DNA of 64,000 nucleotides from contig CM055319.2 of NCBI GenBank assembly GCA_029255685.2, positions 20,425,247 to 20,489,246 on the forward strand, written 5' to 3'. The translations under genes and the position numbers were made by a program. The notes beneath the pieces are model-generated. The model was not told the DNA's origin, made no database searches, and saw nothing but the letters and a program-made list of their open reading frames with translations. Shown piece by piece: positions 35,142-45,758 of this stretch. Source of the DNA: Silene conica (Eukaryota > Streptophyta > Magnoliopsida > Caryophyllales > Caryophyllaceae). Position 1 is the first letter of the stretch. Each line of letters begins with the position of its first letter.

Positions 35142-36787
35142 TTACCACCACCGTCGTCTCCGGTCTCTCCATGACCATCTCCATGTAAAATCATCCGGGT
35201 TCACGTAATACTCGTTGGAGAACCCAGAAGTGGAAGCAGCTGCAAAGGACTGAGGAGGCGCATCAAATCTCCCACGCTCACTCACCGGGGGAAAAATCGG
35301 CCTAGAGTAGTAGTCCGCAGCAACATGTACATCTCCGGCGAAATGAGGCTCGGAGGAGGGCACATACTCAGCCTCGGGAGGAGTGTAGTAAGAAGGATGG
35401 TGCCCAGAACTGTGACGGTACCCCTGCTGAATGCCACGATCATAAGTGGAGAAGTTCCCCCAAGCCTGATCGTGGTACAAATAGTCTATCCTGGCATTGG
35501 TATCAGAGTACCGTACGTCCTCAAGTGCACGCCTCCGAACGGTCTCCTCATGCCTCAGATCCATGCGAGCCATGAAATCCACAAAAGTCTGAGGAACATG
35601 GCTAGGAGGAGGAGCCGAACTAGAAGAGCCCCCTGGAAAAAGCTGGAGCCGCCGAACGGTGGTATAGGAAGAGAAGGCTGCTGGAATGCAAGGCCACTGG
35701 TGGTGGGCCGGCGTTGGTCTCGGGAGTAGACTCGGGTCGCAGGAGGGCCGGAAGAAGTACCCTCAGGAGGAGCCTCAATAGGGAGGAGATAGGAGGGTTG
35801 ATCAGGTACCACCCTCATTCTCTCAGAGTTCGGCAAAGGGATGGAGTTTTTATCGACTCCGTCCACTCAAATCTGCCAATAGGACTTGTTGTCGCTGGGG
35901 TTCCACTTAATCCACCTCAATCCCTCCATAAGGTAGCGGCGGGAGAGTACATTCTCCCCTCCAATATAGTCAACTCTAAAGCTCCTCCGACAAACTGCTG
36001 AAGCAATCAAAGTAATCATGCCCCCTACACAAATGGGTGTGGACAAACGGGGCTGGTGGCTAAGTCGGGCTAGGTGAAGCACCATGTGGTGAGCTATGTT
36101 GATCTCAAATTTGGCAGGTTTGGTGATCAAAGCAGAAGCTAGAATCTCAAGCTCGACAGTGGTGAAATTGTGTGGCTCGTCTCGGGAAAAGACGGTCCAC
36201 CCCAAAAATCTCTGAAGAATCCTAATTGGAGCAAGATGCACCCTATTTGCCGGCTTCTTCTCCCCCCTTGAACTCACCAATCCTGTAATAGAAGTCCAAA
36301 CCGACTCCAATACAACACTATCAGGGGCATGCAATGGGGCCGCACTATTCAGCCCAAAAATCCCAGCAAAATCTGCAAGGGTCAAATGGTACCCCTTGTT
36401 CATGAGTCGAAATTGCAAAAAAGTGACTAACCCCGAATCTCTATTTTTGGCGATCCTAAGAGAGCTCAAAAATTCCCATGTCAATCTTGGGGATGTCAAT
36501 ACCGCTTTGGTCTCATACAACTGACTCAAACCCACATCCCTGAACAAATCACCGGTTACACCATCCAAACCCAAGTCTCTCATAGAATTCCTATCAATAA
36601 ACCGAGTTGGGTTGAGGGGACGTTGAGCAAAAGATAGGAAATTACCTTTTTGGGTGGCGGAATCGAAAACAACCCCGGGAAAATCGGGGTCACCCGAAAC
36701 AAATGGAGCATCGGGGTTATCAACTCTTTCGCGCCCGGCCATGGGATCATTCCTAGATTTCGAACGCCTTTCGGTTCTTCCCGACAT
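35142..36787 (-). pseudogene. ATHILA ORF-1-like protein gene, disrupted
   Basis: A 306-codon frame starts at ATG 36787 with a basic start (MSGRTERRSKSRND) and contains LTWEFLSSLRIAKNRDSG, FLQFRLMNKGYHLTLADFAG and IFGLNSAAPLHAPDS, a pattern typical of the plant Athila ORF-1 family (function unknown). A TGA at 35867-35869 ends it; the same phase continues (VDGVDKNSIPLPN) as a Pro/Ser-rich tail. A frameshift near 35.62 kb moves the remainder to another frame, which runs to 35142 (FVDFMARMDLRHEETVRRRA). The gene lies downstream of gag-protease where pol is expected. It may act as a structural or accessory protein; no function is established. Confidence 0.65.
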
Positions 36788-37891
36788 GGTAAAGTTGAAG
36801 GATTTTGACTAAGGATTGAAGTGGGTTTGTGTTTGGGAGTGTTTTGGGAGAGTTTTTGTAGTGAGGGAAGGTAGAGAGGGAAGGGAAATCTGAAAAATGA
36901 GGGGAAATGAGCGGAAAAATGAGGGTTATGCAAATATAAAGGGACGTTACAGTCGTGTCCCCAGCCGGTCAGGCACCGTCCGCCGGTGCACCGGCTCACA
37001 GCCCACGCTTTTTTTCTTCGATTTCTCCGCAAATACACTAAAATAGGGTTCCCAGCCGGCGGACCGGCTGGTAGCCTTATTCCCTTCTTCCTACGCTTCT
37101 CTTCTTCAATTCAATGCAACTCTTCAATCTGGGTTCCCAGCCGGCGGACCGGCTACCGGCCGACCGGCTGGTACCCTCTTCTTCGTGCTCTCCTTCTTCT
37201 CTTCCTCTTTCTTTTTTTTCTTCTTCTTTCTCTTTTCCTTTCTTCTTTCTTCCTTTGCCAGATATGGGCTCCCAGCCGGCGGACCGGCTGGTAGCCATTT
37301 CTTCGTGTTTTTCTTTGTTCTCTTCTCTTTGATTTTATTTCTTCTTCTTTCTCTTGATTGGGCTCCCAGTCGGCGGACCGTCCGCCGGCCGACCGGCTGG
37401 TAGCCTTTTTCTTTTCTCTTCCTTTCTTCCTTGTCACACATATATGGGGCTCTCAGCCGGCCTACCGGCTGCAGGTCTCAAACCGGCTAAGAGTAATTTT
37501 CTCGCGAAATTTCTGAAACTGGAAAGTAAGCTGTAAAAAACAGAATGCGCATTAAGGGTTCTGAGCCGGTGGTCGACAGGCAGCCGGCCTACAGGCTCAG
37601 AGCCCCTATGCACTATTCGTAAAACAACTCAACTAACACAATGAAAAATCAATTGCTAAGAGAAACTTCATCGAATATGCCTAACCAAGCCTACTCACCA
37701 CAAGATGACCTCTTTCATATGACCAAATCAAATAACAATCTCGTCTTCAAATCTCACATGCAAGCTATAGATCAAACTAAAACCCGAACTAAAAAAAAGA
37801 AACTAACATGCAAGCTACATAAAGGAAAGGAAACTAATACTTACAAACGGTGGTTGTTAAGTGACTCCACCAAACCTTTCATGATCAATCA
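36788..37891 (-). other. Spacer between protease and ORF-1-like gene
   Basis: About 1.1 kb of non-coding DNA occupied mainly by the palindrome cassettes (36959-37605) and CT-rich separators. In a complete element this position would hold RT, RNase H and integrase; no trace of their motifs is visible. Confidence 0.7.
36959..37605 (-). repeat. Seven CCGG-palindrome cassettes in the internal spacer
   Basis: Cassettes start near 36959, 37050, 37136, 37270, 37366, 37452 and 37561 (spacing about 86-134 bp). Typical cores are CCAGCCGGCGGACCGGCTGG and CCGGCCGACCGGCTGG. The separators are CT-rich and unrelated apart from the last bases leading into CCCAGCCGG. The cassettes match those in the LTRs. 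Confidence 0.9.
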
Positions 37892-38641
37892 TCAAGTCTT
37901 GTAGGTTGAAACCTCGTCCATGCTAGCTAGGGACCTTAAGAAAAGGTCAAAAGCCTCGGTCGGGCACTCGACCTTGCTTGCACTTCGGGTTTCCATATTG
38001 CTCAACCCCGGTTCTCGAATCTTCACATTCTTTTTCAAAAGGAGCTCTTTCAACACCCCCCTTCCACTTTCGGGGTCTTTGAAGAAACTACTTGAACTCA
38101 CTTCTTCTTCCTTGCCAATGGGCTTTTCCACTTTCTCACAAAATGGCTCACAATGGTTGAGCTTAACATCTTCTTTGGGACCTTTCTCATCAAATTTCAC
38201 CGAAGGCTCAACTCTCCCCATTGTAGCAATCAAGTTCACGGTTTTGTGTCTATCCTCAAGGTACTTGTCCGGAGCATCCGGGAGCACGAATTCACACAAC
38301 TCATCTACAACTTGAAAGTTTAGCCTACCTCTTTTCACATCAATGATTGCTCCTCCGGTGGCCAAGAAGGGCCTCCCAAGAATAATGAAAGAGCTTTCAC
38401 CGACCGGAATATCGATGACCATAAAGTCGGTGGGGATGGAAAGCGATCCCACCTTGACCACCGCATCTTCAAGGACCCCAATAGTAGGTCTAACCGTCCC
38501 GTCGGCAAGAGTGATGTCCGTTATAGGAGGGGATAAGTGCTTAATGTTCAATTTCTTTGCCACGGCAAGTGGGATAACACTCACACTCGCTCCAAGATCG
38601 CACAAGGCGTGCTCAATGTTTCTTCCGCCTACGGAGCATTA
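37892..38641 (-). pseudogene. Aspartic protease of the Athila-like element
   Basis: Minus-strand frame from about 38641 to the TGA at 37892. Residues ALCDLGASVSVIPLAVAKKL carry the retropepsin active-site region in the DLGAS form usual for Athila/Tat elements. The flap region and FIILGRPFLATGGAIIDVK (the conserved ILGRPFL) follow. After about 235 residues the frame ends without reaching RT. Protease cleaves the Gag precursor in the particle. A TAA at 38639-38641 separates it from the gag frame, so the Gag-Pro fusion is interrupted. Confidence 0.9.
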
Positions 38642-41201
38642 AATAGAGAAGCTCCCCGGGTCTCCTAACTTAATTGGCAAATCTCTTAGAATTTTTTTCG
38701 CCACTAATGAAATGGCATTGACTTCCCTCTTTGCTTGGGTGGAGGGGATCGTGGCCTCTACTTCCTCAACAAGTTTGATCAACTCATTGCAACGAGGGTC
38801 CCCCTTGGTGATTTTACGAAAGAATTCGCACATTTTTCTCTCCATGAGGCTCTCCACATATCCATGGTCCTCTTCTTCTATCACATGAACTTCTTTCCCT
38901 TTGGCACTCGGGCCTCCATCACAATTCTTCTTTGGAATGTTCAAGACTTGTTGCATGACAAAGTTTAAGTCATCAATGTCGGCCTCATTATAATCATCCG
39001 GAAGAGTGTTGGGCACCATCACCATCACCTCCTCCTCAACACATTCCTCACTTCCACTTCCAAATACCGTCATAACTTGCTCTACCTTGGACCCTCCTTC
39101 ATCATCTCTCTTCTCAAGCATAGGTTGCTCTTGTTTGCTTGTCATAATAGCATTGACACCATGTGGTTTTGAAGCATCCCGGGAGCTTTGACCTTGGGCA
39201 AGAAAGCCGCCCGGTGGCCTTTGTGGGTTGGCTAAGGCTTGTGAAGCAACTCTAGCCTCCATCTCCCGGATCTCCTTTTGATTTGCCATCTTCAAATTCA
39301 TCATTTCTTGATTATGTGTCGCTTGCATGCCTTTCACAAGTTTAAGCAACTCTCCAACTTGAGAGTCACTTGAGAGATCTTGATGAGGTGTGTTGGTAAG
39401 GGGCAAGGGGAACCCGTAGTCATTCCTTGCACCCCCACTTTGTTGATTTGTTTTGGGTCCTTGATTGTTGAAGTTTGGGTTTTGGTGGTGGTTAGGAAAT
39501 TGTTGGTTGAAATTTTTGTCATTGAGATATTGATTGTTGAAATTGTTGTTGTGGAAGTTTTGTTGTGGGTTTGGGTTGTTGAAATTGTTTTGGAATGGGG
39601 GTTGGTTGTGGAAATTTTGTTGGTTGTGGTTTTGGTTGTTGTTTTGGTTGTTGAAGTTTGGGTTGTTGTTATTGAAATTTGCATTGAAATTTTGTGGGTT
39701 TTGGTTGTTTTGGAAATTTGGATTAAAGTTCGGGTCATTGAAACTTTGTTGAAAGCCTTGATTGGCTTGATTAGATTGGTTGCCTTGGTAGAAATTGTTG
39801 TTGTTGAAATTGTTCCTCGGGTTGAAGTTTCCACCCCTTTGTTGAAAACCGGGGGGGGGGGGGGGGGGGGGGGGTTTGCACTTGAGGTTGTTGGATTTGA
39901 TGGGGATTCAACACATTGGTGCTTTTGTAACTCATGTACGGACTCCCCCGAATCCCTTGATGATAGTAGTTTGAATTGGGGTTGAAAGTATTTTGGCCTC
40001 TAGGATTATTGAATGCTTGGAAAGCATACAATTCTTCCTCACTTCCACTTCCCTCAATTGAGTTGTTTGCACAAACTTCAAATGTGTGCCCATTTCCTCC
40101 GCACAAATCACATGTGGCAACACTATTTACTTGGTACATCCCCGGGACATTGCTCTTGGTTTCTTTGCTAGTGGAGCCCTTAGTCAATTCTTCCAATTTC
40201 TTGGTTAACATGTCCAACTTGGCATTGGTTTCCTCGTTCGCCTTTGCATTGGAAAGGTGCTCACTAGGGTACTTGCTACTCTTTCTCAAGACATTCCCCC
40301 TAGTACCATAATTTTCCTCCGAATCAACGATCTTTTTGATGAGTTTCGTTCCCGTCTCATGCGGCAAGTGGTCAAAGCTACCACCCGCCGAAGCATTAAC
40401 CATTTATTTCGTCCGGGGGAGAAGAGTCTGAAAAAAGGTTTGGGTCGTGTACCAAGGTGGTATCCCGTGGTGTGGACACTTAGCAAGCAAATCTTGGTAT
40501 CTATCCCAAGCTTCTCCCAAAGATTCTCCCTCGTCTTGCTGAAATTGAGTTATCTCATTCCGGAGCATCGCGGTCTTAGAGGATGGGTAGTACTTGGCAA
40601 GGAAGGCCGTTGCCAAGTCGTCCCATGTGGTGAATGTGTTTGGAGCATGGACATTTAACCACCTATCCGCCTTGTCGGTTAAGGAATAGGGGAAAAGCAT
40701 AAGCCTTAATGTCTCCTCGGGTACTCCCGTTTTCTTTATCATTGCGACTTTACCCTTGAATTTTCTCAAGTGCCCATGAGCATCTTCGTGAGAAGCCCCG
40801 CTAAAGGCGTTCTTCTCGATAGAACTCATTTGCGAAGGGTGTATTCCAAAATTTTGAGGGACGAGAGTACCAAAGTTGATTGGATTGGTGGTGTCATTGT
40901 GATTGGGCCGGTTATGATCACGAAGAGTGGCCATTATATGAATTTGATGGTTATTTGGAAAGTGTGGTGATTGTGGTGGTGATTGATAAAACGGGTTGTC
41001 AAAATTGTCGGATGTTGGGCTAGGATTGCTTTGATTGGGGCTTGGTGGTTCGGATGAAGAGGGATTGTTTTGGCTAGTAGATGCTTGGGACGCAATTCTT
41101 ACCCTTGCAATGGTCTTCCTCCTTAAGGCCCGAAAGAGCCTCTCCGGTTCGGAAGTTGACAACAAAGAGTTAGAGTCACCCCTAGGCATAAAACTTAGCA
41201 A
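38639..41201 (-). pseudogene. Gag of the Athila-like element, disrupted
   Basis: ATG at 41201. The N-terminal 120 residues are a low-complexity Ser/Pro/Asn linker. The retrotransposon gag domain follows (SLTDKADRWLNVHAPNTFTT, LGEAWDRYQDLLAKCPHHGI). A TAA at 40404-40406 interrupts in phase before MVNASAGGSFDHLP. A short cysteine motif (CDLCGGNGHTFEVC) lies near 40125. A C/G homopolymer (39851-39874) then encodes a proline run. Beyond it, a frame rich in Asn and Gln occupies about 39420-39830. The segment 39406-38639 (LLKLVKGMQATHNQEMMNLK and an acidic stretch) leads into the protease. Gag packages element RNA. Confidence 0.85.
39851..39874. repeat. 24-bp G homopolymer
   Basis: An uninterrupted run of 24 G (C on the coding strand, proline codons) in gag. 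Its length is uncertain in any assembly and it decides the downstream gag frame. Confidence 0.9.
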
Positions 41202-41351
41202 ACAAATTAGTCGTCCTAGTGCTTATTAAACACTAGGGTGAGCAATAAAACAACCACTCTACAATTAACTACCAAATCTTTGATCAAAACAAAACAAGCT
41301 CAACTAACTCAAGACTAAAACTAAAACTAAACTACACAAATTCTAACACCG

Positions 41352-41369
41352 TCCCCGGCAATGGCGCCA
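41352..41369 (-). other. Primer binding site (tRNA-Asp) of the Athila-like element
   Basis: The minus strand reads TGGCGCCATTGCCGGGGA, three bases after the 5' LTR. It matches the tRNA-Asp 3' end used by Athila/Tat elements (TGGCGCCGTTGCCGGGGA) with one change. Confidence 0.85.
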
Positions 41370-41372
41370 TTT

Positions 41373-42937
41373 TGATGCACGCGATTTAGTCGTCGGTTCT
41401 CACGCATCAAACACATTTATAAAAACCCAAATTAGTAGTATAATAGGGGTTATCGTTCGCGAAGACGGTGGGGATAGTTGTATAGTTATGTTCTAATTTA
41501 AGCAAGAGTCGGGGTAAGAGGTTTGGTTTGGAAAGTCTAATTAACTACTAAAGCAAGTAAATTGAAATGAAATTGATGATTAAAGGAACTAGGGTGTCGG
41601 GGTTTACTAGGGTAGTCGACGCCAAACAAGCATAGGGGTAGGTGGTCTCATCTAAGTTAGGTCTAGGTCTGTCTCGTCTTTCGATTTGACTAACCTAAGG
41701 TCGAGTCCTATTCTAGCTTTCGCTATAAACAAGGTCAACCTAACACATACACAAGCCCATGAAATTCCTAGACTATCGTCTAAGGCAAACAACAATAAGA
41801 ATCATGCCCAACCATCGTTGAGGCATTTCATCAAACATCTAGCATGCATACATTGAAAACCTAACAAAGGTGAAACCTAAACCCTAACCCTAAACAACAT
41901 ACATCAACATCAACTACCCAAGATCACCCCTAACCCTAGTAAAGGGACTACTCACTCATGGCAAGGGAAAACATGTTAACAAGAGACAAACAAATGCTAA
42001 ACAACATGAACAAGCAAAGGTAAACAATTGATTCAAAAGAAACTTAGATAAATGCAATAACTAAGTGGAGATTAGAGAGATTATACCAATAATTATGGAA
42101 AAGGAAGTAGCTTGGATAACAAGTTGAAAGATTCTTTCAAACCCTTCAAAATACAACCCAATAAAAATCCACTACAAATACCCAAGAACAAGACTAAGTA
42201 GATTACTAAAGAAAGATTAACAAAAATTGAAAGATTAAACTAAGATCTAAAGAAGATTAAAAGTTTTTGAGAGTTTTTGTAGGCTAAGTATGAACTAATG
42301 GAACAGTGAAAAACCCTAGAAAAGCGTGCAAAAGTAACATCTGAAAGTCTGATACAAGTGCGGGTTTATATAGTGCGTGAAAATCTGAAAAGCGACTCCC
42401 AGCCGGTCGACCGGCTGCCGGTCTGGGACCGGCTGAGAGTCCAAATACGAACTTCTGCTTTTTTCCTTCAATTTCTTCAAAGCCCAGGTACTGCCAGCCG
42501 GTGGACCGGCCGCCGGTTGTCCACCGGCTGGGGATGCGAAATCAAGGGTCTGACTTAAATCAACATAGGCAATGGTGAGGGGGTCCCAGCCGGTCAGCCG
42601 GCTGCCGGTTGGCCACCGGCTGGGGACCCAAATTCCAAGTTCTGCAAAAATCTTCAATATTCAAGGCTTAGGGGCTCCCAGCCGGTGGACCGGCTGCCGG
42701 CTGACCGGCTGAGGACCCCATTTCGTCATTTCAGCTCTTTTCCTCCTATTTTGCCTTGATTTCATCACATTTTGCTCCCGTTTCTTCATTCCCGCGTCAA
42801 GTCCTACATCATGGCAACAAACATGTAGAAGAGAGATATCGAGTACAAAAAGGGGCGAAATCGTGCCAAACGGGGGTGAAACGGGATCGAAATAAAAGGA
42901 AAACAAGAGAAAATAATGACCAAATTTGGGCTCATCA
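41373..42937 (-). repeat. 5' LTR of the Athila-like element
   Basis: 1565 bp, same length as the other LTR. It contains four palindrome cassettes (42399-42717), some with substitutions relative to the 3' LTR copies. Confidence 0.95.
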
Positions 42938-42942
42938 GGGCT

Positions 42943-45758
42943 GTACCATGTAAAACTCTTCCTCCAAATAACCGTTTAAGAAGTTGGTTTTAACGTCCAT
43001 CTGCCAGATTTCATAGTCATGAAATGCGGCGATCGCTAAGATAATCCGAATGGAACGTAGCATGACTACGGGTGCAAAGATCTCATCGTAGTGCAAGCCT
43101 GGCACTTGGGTGAAACCTTGTGAATATCTTTTGCCCTTCCACGACATGCTTTATCTTGTAAAGCCATTTGCATTGAAGGGGGCGTACCTTTGCAGGTAGG
43201 TCCACAAGATCCCACACGTTGTTCTCATACATGGAGTCCATCTCGGATTGCATGGCTTCTAGCCATAGCTTTGAGTCGGAACTAGTCATGGCACCTTTAT
43301 AGGTTGTGGGTTCATTACCTCTAGAAGTAAGATGTCATTTATGTCATGTTCCTCGACCATACCAATGTATCTGTCCGGAGGAATAAAGACTCTTCCCGAC
43401 CTCCTAGGTTCCTCAGGAATATCTACCGCAACCGAGGTTGAAGGAACTGCTTCCTCCAATGGTTGCTCGGTAGTTGGTTCTTGAATCTCCGATAGATCGA
43501 AGGTTCTATTACTCGACTTGTTCTCGAGAAATTCTTTCTCTAAGAACGTCGCACTAGCCGCAACAAAAACACGTTCGGTTGGCGAGTAGAAGTAATGACC
43601 AAAAGTTCCTTTTGGATAACCTATAAAGTATGTCTTGACCGATCGCGGGCCGAGCTTGTCCTCGTGTCTCCATTTGACATAAGCTTCGCAGCCCCAAACC
43701 CGAATAAAGGACAAGTTAGGGATCGTTCCCTTCCATAACTCGTATGGAGTCTTGTCAACAACTTTAGATGGACTTCGGTTAAGTATTAGAGCGGCTGACA
43801 GAAGAGCATAGCCCCATAATGAATCAGGCATGACAGTGTGACTCATCATGGATCAAACCATGTCAAGTAGAGTTCGATTTCTCCGTTCGGACACACCATT
43901 TAATTGTGGTGTTCCAGGTGGAGTCAACTGTAGAACGATGCTACAGTCTTTAAGGTGTTGATCAAACTCATTAGAAAGATACTCGCCACCACGATCGGAT
44001 CGTAGTGCTTTAATCTTTCTACCCAGTTGGTTCTGTACCCGATTCTGGTATTCTTTGAACTTGTCAAAGGATTCACTTTTATGTTTCATTAAGTAGACAT
44101 AGCCATATATACTCAAATCATCTGTGAAAGTGATGAAATACCTATAGCCTTCTCGTGCGTTGATCGACATAGGGCCACATACATCCGTGTGTATGAGTCC
44201 TAATAGGTCGGCAGCGCGCATTCCAACACCTTTTGAAGGAAATACGAGTCATCTTACCGAAGAGACATGATTCACACGTGCCATATGATTCGAAATCAAA
44301 GGCCGAGATAGCTTCATTCTGTATGAGCTGTTTTACGCGTTTCTCATTTATATGTCCCATACGGCAGTGCCATAGGTAGGTTTGATCTTTGTCACCAACC
44401 TTTAACTTCTTATTATTCACGTGTAATATCTCGGTGGTTTGATCTAAAACATTAATTCCATTCATGGAAACTGCCTTGCCATAAATCATATCGTGTAACG
44501 AGAAAATACAGCTATTATTCTCTATTACAAATGAAAATCCAAGTTTGTCAAGTGCAGAAAATGAAATAATGTTTTTGGATAAACTGGGAACATAATAATA
44601 GTTATACAACGATAAATCAAATCCACTAGGAAGCTGGATCACGTATGTTTCCCTCGAGACTGCAGCAACTCGTGCTCCATTCCCGACACGCAGGTCAACC
44701 TCACCCTTTACGAGGGGCTCGAGGTTTCGGAGGCCCTGCACATGATTACACAGATGAGAACCACATCCAGTATCTAATACCCAAGTTCCGTAACTTGCAT
44801 GGTTAATCTCAATCATGTGAATAAAAGAAGAAGAAGACATACCAACAGGAGTAACGCGGCTTGCCTTTATGTCCTCGCGATACACGGGGCACGAGCGCCT
44901 CCAATGCCCAGTCTTGTGGCAATGGTGGCATTCCATGCTTGTATCCTTGCTCTTTGTCTTACCCTGTGAGTTGCTCGACTCACCGGGCCCACTCTTAGCA
45001 GATCCTGACTTCTTGAACTTTGGCTTACCTACCGCTAGGTCGCCTTGAGCTTTCCCTTTACTTTTACCTTTACTAGAGATCATGAGAACATTCTGCTTCA
45101 CGCTCTCACTCAATTTCAGATCCTTCTCAGTCTGTACGAGAAGTGAGTGGAGATCATGAGGAGTCTTCTTCATGTCATTCATGTAATAGTTGGCCCTAAA
45201 GAGGGCGAACACTTCACGAAGTGAATGAAGCATTCGATCGACGATTATGTTCTCACTGATCTTGCAGTTTAAGGTCTCCAGTTTCTCGATATTCTCAATC
45301 ATGTTGAGAATATGTGGGCGAACAGCTTGGCCCTTCTGGAGTTTCGCTTCAAAGAAGCGACAGGTATGCTCATATGAAACGATTCTCGGAGCTTTCGAGA
45401 ATTCATTTGTGAGTGTGGTGAAAATCTTGTTTGCACCATGGGAAATGAAGCGTCTTTGCAAATTGGATTCCATTGCATAGATAAGTACGTTCTTTATCGC
45501 ACCCGCTTCCATGACGAAGTCGCTATGAGCGCGAACTTCGGCAGCTCTAGCCGCAGTTCGTGGGTGTGCCGGAATAGGCTCAGTCAAGTACTTGAGCTTT
45601 CCGTCAGCAATGGCAGCATTCCGTAATGCTGCCTCCCATTCTGAGAAGTTTGACCCATCATTCTTCAGTCTGGTAGACTGATTCATGGAGTCCATGAAGG
45701 CTTTAAGCCAGGATTCTCGTGCTAGCGTGGCACTTGGCATTGGGTCGTTACCAGCCAT
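42943..45758 (-). pseudogene. Copia gag-protease-integrase-RT 5' part, disrupted
   Basis: ATG at 45758 opens Gag (MAGNDPMPSATL; UBN2-type domain), with zinc knuckle CHHCHKTGHWRRSC. Protease follows (GTWVLDTGCGSHLC), then GAG-pre-integrase (YLWHCRMGHINEKRVKQL). One extra base near 44230 shifts the frame. Integrase follows (LIHTDVCGPM, FTDDLSIYGYVYL, LRSDRGGEYLSNEFDQHL: the three acidic residues). A TGA at 43850-43852 and frameshifts near 43300 and 43140 (the latter with loss of some residues) break the frame. RT then begins (PLQCKWLYKIKHVVEG; LHYDEIFAPVV; IWQMDVKTNFLNGYLEEE) and runs to VQP at 42943, where the Athila-like element interrupts. RT resumes in phase at 30645. The polyprotein is inactive. 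Confidence 0.95.

Larger units (their letters stand above)
30651..42937 (-). mobile_element. Athila-like Ty3/gypsy element, non-autonomous (12,287 bp)
   Basis: The LTRs are 1565 bp each (30651-32215 and 41373-42937) and the exact duplication GGGCT flanks them (30646-30650 and 42938-42942). The PBS at 41352-41369 matches tRNA-Asp with one mismatch, as in Athila/Tat elements; a purine tract (AGTGTGGGGAATTC, minus strand) abuts the 3' LTR. Internal order on the minus strand is gag, protease, a spacer rich in CCGG palindromes, an ATHILA ORF-1-like gene, then a long AT-rich 3' region. No RT, RNase H or integrase is seen, so it depended on proteins supplied in trans. About fifteen LTR differences by eye point to a recent insertion. 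Confidence 0.9.

Noticed and set aside
37124..37441. Lys/Glu-rich minus-strand frames
   Set aside because: They arise from CT-rich separators between palindrome cassettes and have no family resemblance.
36959..37605. Repeat-separator array superficially like a CRISPR array
   Set aside because: This is a plant LTR retrotransposon; cassettes vary in sequence and length, separators are CT-rich retroelement DNA, and no cas genes exist. Treated as a palindrome array.
39334..39834. Minus-strand frame rich in Thr/Ser/Ile and plus-strand frame rich in Val/Leu
   Set aside because: Both are shadows of the Asn/Gln-rich gag frame; repeated codons keep all frames open.
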